This document shows, in pieces, positions 58,437-64,000 of a stretch of 64,000 nucleotides of DNA. A program made the position numbers and the translations under genes. Position 1 is the first letter of the stretch; every line of letters starts with the position of its first letter. The DNA is from BMS3ABIN04 sp964553325 (GTDB lineage: Bacteria; Bacteroidota; Ignavibacteria; Ignavibacteriales; Melioribacteraceae): positions 62,001-126,000 of the forward strand of contig CAZKKI010000082.1 of assembly GCA_964553325.1 (NCBI GenBank), given 5' to 3'. The notes under the pieces are model-generated. The model saw nothing but the letters and a program-made list of their open reading frames with translations, was not told where the DNA came from and ran no database searches.

Positions 58437-59951
58437 TCAGCTATCCAGATTAAGCTTCTCAATTTCAAATTGAAGCTCTTCTGTGTTCTTATTAATAATG
58501 CTATTTGCCGAAGTATTGGTATTTTGTGCTCCCACCCTAACCAAAAACCGGAAAAACATAATAAGAGCAACTAAGAAAAGAAATGCAATAATTACTTGAA
58601 CAGTATGGTTATCGGAAAAAAATTGAGGCCAGTAGTATGTTTCCACCATAACGGTATTTTTTAAGAAAGCTTTATGAGCATCGTAAAACAGCGTGAAAGG
58701 TAAATAACCGATTGCAAATCCCATAAAACCTACCCAAGTATTCAAGTAGCCCATACCGAGGCGCATGTAAGACCGAATTTCACAGCCGATCAATAAAACC
58801 GCACCGGCACCTAACAAAAATCCGCCAATCGGTACACCTGCGGTTAATTGATATTTGACCGAACCGCTAAACCCGTGTTTATAACCTAACAATCCCCAAA
58901 AAACCAGAATACCGAAAAGCGTAATAATCCAAGCTGCGGTTACACCTTGCAAAGGTAATAAACCTTTAAATAGTGTTCTTGTAATCCTCGGCAAACCCCA
59001 TTTTGCAAACTTCGATTCGTCTTTTTTAATCATACCGGCAGCTTCGGCAGATACGAGAGCGCATTCGGTACCGAAACCGGATTTTGCCATTCCGAATCCC
59101 GCAATGATTCCCGCAATCAAAGTAACCAAAACATATCCGACGCCTTCATGTGCAAGACTTTTGTTATGAGGAATTATTTTGTCGCCTTTTACATGATTAA
59201 AATATTCCGGTGAAAATAAGCCTCCGTAAACAGCAACACCGAAAAAGAGCACAAGGAATGCCAAACCGATCCAGAAAATCGGTCGTTTTTTAGGTTTGTA
59301 ATCAGGGTCATAATTCGGAGCTTCTTCTTTATCGCCTCTTTCGTATGCGGCTTTAGAATACGAAAGAGTATTTTGATGTTTGAAATTCGAAGCCAATCCG
59401 ATTTTTCCCATAAGGAAAAACGCGGCCAGTCCGCCAATCGACATAAAAACCAAAGCGACCAATGAGTGGACGCTCATCATCGGAACACCACCGAGAAGAT
59501 GATTAAGCGTACAACCACCGGCCAAACGCGTTCCATAACTAAAAAGAATACCGCCGATAAAGGAAACGATTAACATTTTTTTGGAATATTTAACCCACGT
59601 TCTCGAATCTTTTTCGGCTTTTGTCGCCAGCCATCCGCCAACCATCATTCCGAAAATTATCCAACCGATTCCCGGTACAAAAGCTCCGCCGCCGTTAATT
59701 AATTCACCACCGACCTCTTTAACATGTCCGTAAATTTGGGGATCGGAAAAACCGAAAGTATGAGCGAGCCATACTTCAACTCCCCTGAACATTTTACCGA
59801 GATCCGTTGTAACCGTCATCGGCTTTACTTTCGGTACTTTTCCCGCGCTCCATTTCGGAATCATTGTTCCGATCATGTAAATGATTTGTGCAATACCGAA
59901 AGCAACGCCAGCCCAGATAAAGGACCATTGCTTTGTAAAGTATTTTTTCAT
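58437..59951 (-). CDS. Full-length YeeE/YedE family sulfur-compound transporter
   Basis: 504 residues with about twelve helices, a one-piece member of the family represented elsewhere in this window by split pairs. Conserved cysteines are in LAGGCTLNHLLGG (Cys147), KSGFGTECALVSAEAAG and LIGCEIRSYMRLGMGYLN, the last matching the second-repeat cysteine position. A long soluble insert (NFKHQNTLSYSKAAYERGDK) links the repeats. GGGAGG precedes the ATG. It lies 95 bp after a LysR regulator gene, with a palindromic LTTR box in the gap. The substrate is probably thiosulfate or a related anion. Confidence 0.92.
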   Translation of the reverse strand: MKKYFTKQWSFIWAGVAFGIAQIIYMIGTMIPKWSAGKVPKVKPMTVTTDLGKMFRGVEVWLAHTFGFSDPQIYGHVKEVGGELINGGGAFVPGIGWIIFGMMVGGWLATKAEKDSRTWVKYSKKMLIVSFIGGILFSYGTRLAGGCTLNHLLGGVPMMSVHSLVALVFMSIGGLAAFFLMGKIGLASNFKHQNTLSYSKAAYERGDKEEAPNYDPDYKPKKRPIFWIGLAFLVLFFGVAVYGGLFSPEYFNHVKGDKIIPHNKSLAHEGVGYVLVTLIAGIIAGFGMAKSGFGTECALVSAEAAGMIKKDESKFAKWGLPRITRTLFKGLLPLQGVTAAWIITLFGILVFWGLLGYKHGFSGSVKYQLTAGVPIGGFLLGAGAVLLIGCEIRSYMRLGMGYLNTWVGFMGFAIGYLPFTLFYDAHKAFLKNTVMVETYYWPQFFSDNHTVQVIIAFLFLVALIMFFRFLVRVGAQNTNTSANSIINKNTEELQFEIEKLNLDS

Positions 59952-60037
59952 AACCTTACCTCCCGTTAGATTTTAGAAGAAGTATTATGAAAGTTATGCA
60001 GGTTAATTAGGAAGGTAAAATTCAAAATTATTATATA

Positions 60038-60056
60038 TTATAACTTTTAGTTATAA
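60038..60056. promoter_or_regulatory. LTTR box before the YeeE gene
   Basis: The inverted repeat TTATAAC-TTTTA-GTTATAA contains the T-N11-A core of LysR-type boxes (ATAAC-N5-GTTAT). It overlaps the lysR stop codon and is about 87 bp upstream of the YeeE start. A near copy lies at 60959-60973. Confidence 0.65.
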
Positions 60057-60940
60057 TGCCTTTTCGCAAACGACATGAATTTTGTAGCGAGTCCTCTGGG
60101 TCCGCCTTGATGACAAACGAACCTAAAATTTCTTTTAAACTTAACGCCCCGGATTTCCACCGTCTTTAATATTCCCGCTTCAACTTCTTTCTTAATTGCA
60201 GCGCACGATATTATTCCCATCGCATCCGAATGATGCAAATAAGTTTTTATACTTTCGGTAGAACCGAGATGCATTAACACATTCAAATCGGATAAATTTA
60301 TTTTTGCTTTTTCATGCAACGTTTTAAGTATAACATCCAATGTACCGGAACCGTGTTCTCTTAAGAGCAAAGGTATTTTTAAAAATTCTTTTAAAGTTAT
60401 CTTTTCCAAATCGGCATATTTTCTTTCCGTGCTTACAACCGGCATTAAAACATCGTTTTTAAATATGGAGTACTTCAGTCCTTTCCGCCTCTGGTTTCCC
60501 TCAACTATTCCCAAATCAATTTTACCTTCAAACAACGCTTGTTCGATTTGAGCGGAATTACCGTTTACCAGTGAAATTTCTATTGCCGGATATGCTTCTT
60601 TGAATTTTGAAAGTACTACAGGAATAACCCATTGTGAAATCGTTGAACTGGCACCTAATATCAATTTGCCTGTGTATTGTTTTCTTAACGTTCCGATTTC
60701 ATATTCCAATTCCTTGTAAGTAGCAAAAATCTTCCGGGCTTTCTCGTATAAAATTTTCCCGGCCGGAGTCAGTTCAATCCTGTTCCCTTTTCTTTCGAAA
60801 ATACGAATTGATAACTTCGTTTCGATTTCTTTAATGTGTTTTGTAATCGCAGGTTGGGAAATTAATAACTCATTTGAAGCTTTTGTAAAACTCAAATGCT
60901 TAGCCACCACAAAAAATACTTTCAATCTGAAATCAAACAT
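60047..60940 (-). CDS. LysR family transcriptional regulator
   Basis: 297 residues. The N-terminal winged helix (1-60) reads FFVVAKHLSFTKASNELLIS then QPAITKHIKEIETKLSIRIF. A linker helix and a periplasmic-binding-protein-like effector domain follow (KLILGASSTISQWVIPVVLS, LREHGSGTLDVILK). It resembles the CysB/CysL/YeiE-type group that often controls sulfur genes, but I cannot settle the subgroup by eye. Matching LTTR boxes lie before its own start and before the downstream YeeE gene, which suggests it controls both. Confidence 0.92.
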   Translation of the reverse strand: MFDFRLKVFFVVAKHLSFTKASNELLISQPAITKHIKEIETKLSIRIFERKGNRIELTPAGKILYEKARKIFATYKELEYEIGTLRKQYTGKLILGASSTISQWVIPVVLSKFKEAYPAIEISLVNGNSAQIEQALFEGKIDLGIVEGNQRRKGLKYSIFKNDVLMPVVSTERKYADLEKITLKEFLKIPLLLREHGSGTLDVILKTLHEKAKINLSDLNVLMHLGSTESIKTYLHHSDAMGIISCAAIKKEVEAGILKTVEIRGVKFKRNFRFVCHQGGPRGLATKFMSFAKRHYN

Positions 60941-60958
60941 GTTACTTTTCGTTTTATT

Positions 60959-60973
60959 ATAACTTAAAATTAT
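60959..60973. promoter_or_regulatory. LTTR box before lysR
   Basis: ATAAC-TTAAA-ATTAT has the same half-sites and spacing as the box at 60038-60056 (one half-site base differs). It is 19 bp upstream of the lysR start codon, the usual position for autoregulation. Confidence 0.6.
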
Positions 60974-61032
60974 AAAAAAAATCGCAATTCAACACACATA
61001 AAGAAAAATCTTATTTTTATTATAAATTAATC

Positions 61033-61061
61033 TTGACATTTTAATTTCGATATTTTACATT
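61033..61061 (+). promoter_or_regulatory. Sigma-70-type promoter of the archease-rtcB unit
   Basis: A TTGACA box (61033-61038), a 17-nt spacer, and TACATT (61056-61061). This is a standard sigma-70 form, unlike the TAnnTTTG elements elsewhere. A leader of about 135 nt separates it from the first ORF at 61204. Confidence 0.55.
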
Positions 61062-61203
61062 AGTAAAAGAATGTGAATGTTCTTTTTTACCATCTCCTTT
61101 ACTTTATCCCCTTTTGTTTAAGCCGGATATCATAATTCTTATGTAAATAAATTTCTTTTCCCGAAACGTAACTCAATGACAATTAACAACACGGGGAGAT
61201 AAA

Positions 61204-61407
61204 ATGAAAGTGTTAACGGATGTATGGAAAAGGAAAAACAAAACAACCGGCAAAATCGAGTATATCGGCGCTTACAAATATTATTCCGGTAAATCAAAAA
61301 AACGAGAACTCGCTTTAATTACAAAATCGACCTACAATTTCTACAAAAAACATGCTAATTTTGTCGGTCGGAATATTTCCCAAACCCAACGCAGAAAAAT
61401 TTGCTAA
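61204..61407 (+). CDS. Small basic hypothetical protein
   Basis: 67 residues, strongly basic: MKVLTDVWKRKNKTTGKIEY then IGAYKYYSGKSKKRELALIT, ending in QTQRRKIC. A GGGGAG site lies 6 nt before the ATG and the stop is 10 bp before the archease start, so it looks like the first gene of the archease-rtcB unit. No known domain is recognised. RNA binding is conceivable from its charge and company, but this is inference. Confidence 0.55.
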   Translation: MKVLTDVWKRKNKTTGKIEYIGAYKYYSGKSKKRELALITKSTYNFYKKHANFVGRNISQTQRRKIC

Positions 61408-61417
61408 CTTTGTTTTT

Positions 61418-61843
61418 ATGATAAAATTCAAAATACTCGAACATACCGCCGATATTGCCGTTGAAGTAGTTGCACCCGATTTGGAAAAGTTGTTCGAATA
61501 TTCTGCCGATGCATGGTTGACCGCCGTTGCCGATACGGATAACGTATACCCGGATACGACAAGAACATTTTCTATGTCCTCCTCTACTTTGGAAGTTTTA
61601 TTGGTGGATTTTTTAAGTGAACTAAACTATTTGCTTAACACGAAAAAATGGCTTTATCTCTCAACGCAAGAACTCTCGATTGTTAAAAACGGTAAATATA
61701 AATTACACGCAAAAATTTCGGGAACAAAATTGAACGGTAAAAAAGTAAAATTAAAAGCCGAAATAAAAGCTATTACATTCCATCAAATGAACATCGAACA
61801 AACCGGAAACGGATACACAACAAAAATAATTTTTGATATTTGA
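61418..61843 (+). CDS. Archease (RtcB cofactor)
   Basis: Helps RtcB turn over by promoting its guanylylation. 141 residues from the ATG at 61418 (MIKFKILEHTADIAVEVV). An upstream in-frame start at 61352 would overlap the preceding ORF and is not family-like. The metal-binding Asp in EHTADIAVEV, the block YSADAWLTAVADTD and LKAEIKAITFHQMNIEQTGN with its C-terminal Asp are conserved. It lies 3 bp before rtcB, the usual pairing. Confidence 0.93.
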   Translation: MIKFKILEHTADIAVEVVAPDLEKLFEYSADAWLTAVADTDNVYPDTTRTFSMSSSTLEVLLVDFLSELNYLLNTKKWLYLSTQELSIVKNGKYKLHAKISGTKLNGKKVKLKAEIKAITFHQMNIEQTGNGYTTKIIFDI

Positions 61844-61846
61844 TTT

Positions 61847-63301
61847 ATGAAAATAAAAGGCATCGAAATAAATAAAATACACGATACGCTGTGGGAAATT
61901 CCGAAGCAAGGCGGAATGTTGGTTCCCGGAAGAATTTACACATCCCGGGATTTACTTGAAAGTACTTTGCAAAACGACGAAGCTATAAAACAAGTTGTTA
62001 ACGTTGCACATCTTCCGGGTATTCAAAAATACAGCTTGGCAATGCCCGATATTCACTGGGGTTACGGATTTCCGATCGGTGGAGTTGCGGCAACTGATTT
62101 GGACGAAGGTGTAATTTCCCCGGGCGGAGTCGGTTACGACATTAATTGCGGGGTGCGACTTGCAAGAACTTCCTTGGAATACGAAAGCATAAAAAAACGC
62201 ATTCCTAAACTTGTTGAAAACTTATTTAAAAATATTCCGACGGGTGTAGGAGCTAGCGGGGCAATACGTAAACTTTCCGCAAAGGAAATTAAAAAGATAT
62301 TGCAAAAAGGTTCTCACTGGGCCGTCGAACAAGGTTTCGGTACCGAAGAAGATATAATTTTTACGGAAGAACACGGAAGATTAAAAGGTGCGAATCCGGA
62401 TGCAGTAAGCGAACGAGCAATAGAACGCGGGATGGATCAAGCCGGAACTCTCGGTTCGGGAAACCATTTTTTGGAAGTCGACGTTGTAGAAGAAATTTAC
62501 GATAAAGAAAAAGCCGAAGTTTTCGGATTGTTTAAAGGTCAAATCGTAATCCTAATCCATACCGGTTCGCGAGGTTTAGGTTACCAGGTATGCGACGATT
62601 ACCTTAAAGTTTTGGTTGAAGCCGGAAACAAATACGGATTTAACCTACCCGACAAACAATTGGCATGCGCACCGATTAAATCGGAAGAAGGAAAAAATTA
62701 TTTAGGAGCCATGCAAGCCGCGGCGAATTTCGCATGGAATAACAGACAAGTGATAATGCATCTCGCAAAAAAAACTTTAATGCAAACGCTCGGCATTTCC
62801 GAAAGCGAACTGGATTTTCATTTAATTTACGATGTTTGCCATAACATTGCCAAAATAGAAGAGCACGATATTAACGGTGAAAAAAAGAAAGTTTGCGTAC
62901 ACAGAAAAGGCGCTACTCGCGCATTCCCGCCGGGTAGTAAATTTATTCCCGAAAAGTATTCTACCACGGGTCAACCCGTTTTAATTCCCGGCGACATGGG
63001 AAGATATTCGTATGTGTTAGCCGGAACGGAAAAAGCGATGGAAGAAACTTTCGGAAGCTCTTGCCACGGTGCCGGCAGAGTTAAGAGCAGACACAAAGCT
63101 TTAAAAATGGGAAAAGGCAGAGATTTAATCTCGGAACTCAAAAAGGAAGGAATCGAAATACAGGCTAAAGGTTACAGAACAATTGCGGAAGAAATGTCGT
63201 ATGCCTACAAAGACGTTTCGGATGTTGTGGACGTTATGCATTTAGCCGGAATAAGTTTGAAAGTTGCAAAAGTCCGTCCCGTCGGTGTGATAAAGGGCTA
63301 A
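61847..63301 (+). CDS. rtcB: RNA-splicing ligase RtcB
   Basis: Joins 2',3'-cyclic phosphate and 5'-hydroxyl RNA ends using Mn2+ and GTP, in tRNA or rRNA repair. 484 residues, full length. The metal-site block is GGVGYDINCGVRLARTSLEY with the conserved Cys. LGSGNHFLEVDVVEE, ILIHTGSRGLGYQVCDDYLK and the guanylylated-His region FGSSCHGAGRVKSR are all present. Archease immediately upstream gives a two-protein ligase module. No RtcR regulator is visible. Confidence 0.97.
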   Translation: MKIKGIEINKIHDTLWEIPKQGGMLVPGRIYTSRDLLESTLQNDEAIKQVVNVAHLPGIQKYSLAMPDIHWGYGFPIGGVAATDLDEGVISPGGVGYDINCGVRLARTSLEYESIKKRIPKLVENLFKNIPTGVGASGAIRKLSAKEIKKILQKGSHWAVEQGFGTEEDIIFTEEHGRLKGANPDAVSERAIERGMDQAGTLGSGNHFLEVDVVEEIYDKEKAEVFGLFKGQIVILIHTGSRGLGYQVCDDYLKVLVEAGNKYGFNLPDKQLACAPIKSEEGKNYLGAMQAAANFAWNNRQVIMHLAKKTLMQTLGISESELDFHLIYDVCHNIAKIEEHDINGEKKKVCVHRKGATRAFPPGSKFIPEKYSTTGQPVLIPGDMGRYSYVLAGTEKAMEETFGSSCHGAGRVKSRHKALKMGKGRDLISELKKEGIEIQAKGYRTIAEEMSYAYKDVSDVVDVMHLAGISLKVAKVRPVGVIKG

Positions 63302-63748
63302 ATCCTGAACGACAACTTTATTTACACATTTTGTTTATCAAGAAGGTTAGCTTTACGTAAAAATTTTAACTCCCTCTTAGATTTTAATTAAATCAGTATT
63401 AAGAAAAAAACTATGGTGAATAGTGGGTAAAAACCATACCCTTTGATACGGAATAATGTGGTTTTAAAATAATAAATCAAAACGCAATACATGTTATAAG
63501 TAATAATTAAGTAAATAATAAAATAATTTCTCCTAAAATAGAATAGAGCCCGGGAAATATTACATAAAATACATGTGTTGTACTTTGACTTCTCAAAAAC
63601 TAGTAATTATAATAATACATACTTCACCTTTTCATTCTTTCCTTTGAATATGTTTTTTATAAATTCCAACTCACCCAATTTCATTTGAACTTTATAAATC
63701 CCGCGCGTCAATTTGCTTTTTACAAATCGAAACTTGCGAATAAGTCGT
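63302..63748. other. AT-rich intergenic region with possible sorting-domain remnant
   Basis: About 450 bp without a complete gene. Most of it shows nothing recognisable. On the minus strand an open stretch without a start codon (63607-63765) encodes SKLTRGIYKVQMKLGELEF, which resembles the end of a type IX secretion C-terminal sorting domain; see the finding. Confidence 0.4.
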
Positions 63749-64000
63749 TTATTTAACCAGTTTCAAATTTATTTCTTCTATTCTCTTTTCAAGCATTTCT
63801 CTTTGTTTATCCGTCATCGGTTCATTTTTAATGCTTGCATATTCGCTTGCAGCTTCTTGGTATAATCCCAAATCGGCTAAAATATCGGCAAAGTAAATTC
63901 TGTCTTCAATTCTTTTTCTCGTATCGGGATATTTTCTATAGGTTTCTTTTGCAACAATTACCGAAGATTCTTTATAACCGTTTTCGGCAAGTAATTTAGC
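63749..64000 (-). CDS. C-terminal end of a helical-repeat protein (TPR-like), cut by window edge
   Basis: 83 residues are visible, with the stop at 63749-63751 and the 5' part beyond the window. The text (AKLLAENGYKESSVIVAKET, RKRIEDRIYFADILADLGLY, QEAASEYASIKN) has the paired-helix look of tetratricopeptide repeats. The coding frame reaches base 64000 without interruption. The function cannot be judged from this fragment. Confidence 0.7.
   Translation of the reverse strand, partial: AKLLAENGYKESSVIVAKETYRKYPDTRKRIEDRIYFADILADLGLYQEAASEYASIKNEPMTDKQREMLEKRIEEINLKLVK

Overview
The window is a contiguous piece of a low-GC bacterial chromosome, most plausibly from the Ignavibacteria or a close relative in the Bacteroidota/Chlorobiota group. 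This is inferred from several things: a FadL porin, TonB receptor and lipoprotein complement; beta-barrel and lipoprotein families typical of that group; promoters of the form TTG-N20-TAnnTTTG before rpmE, rimP and the initiator tRNA; and frequent purine-rich ribosome binding sites. No rRNA, CRISPR array or classical insertion sequence was found.

Region 1 (1-33000) is mostly housekeeping on the minus strand: rsmB (cut by the window edge), rpmE, an ECF sigma factor with a membrane partner, holA, a periplasmic cyclophilin, uppP, lolA, ftsK, comB, gcvT, an RNase E/G and dus. Then comes the transcription-translation operon rimP-nusA-infB-rbfA-truB-ribF-rpsO-pnp, followed by a MATE exporter, proC, a dicarboxylate/amino-acid symporter, hemW, two envelope proteins and recN.

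Region 2 (33000-36300) is accessory. An initiator tRNA-fMet gene is followed by a single-gene GIY-YIG nuclease unit. The unit is enclosed by direct repeats of the tRNA 3' end plus its terminator, and the second repeat carries a 14-bp GC-rich palindrome in the T-arm. Beyond it lie a tiny membrane protein with a CRP/FNR-like box, a MarR regulator with two palindromic operators, and an arsS/AhpD-like arsenosugar pair.

Region 3 (36300-60940) is a dense sulfur and respiration island. Operon A is merR-sqr-DUF1641-tusE-dsrE. Operon B is merR-psrA-psrB-psrC-yeeE-yeeE-rhodanese. Operon C encodes an octaheme cytochrome, cytochrome b, YeeE and a YeeE-rhodanese fusion. The two MerR regulators are paralogues with a C-terminal eight-cysteine domain, and both genes are preceded by the same 22-bp inverted repeat inside the same promoter-like frame. 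Downstream are mobA, a 12-heme lipoprotein, an RsbRD-type sensor domain, a likely copper TonB receptor with a small Cys protein, and a third full-length YeeE under a LysR regulator with two matching LTTR boxes. A reasonable reading is a respiratory polysulfide/thiosulfate/tetrathionate module tied to sulfane-sulfur uptake and carrier proteins, under sulfur- or redox-sensing control.

Region 4 (61000-64000) holds a small ORF with archease and rtcB (RNA ligation/repair), then about 450 bp of AT-rich sequence with a possible sorting-domain remnant, and the C-terminal end of a repeat-type protein cut by the window edge.
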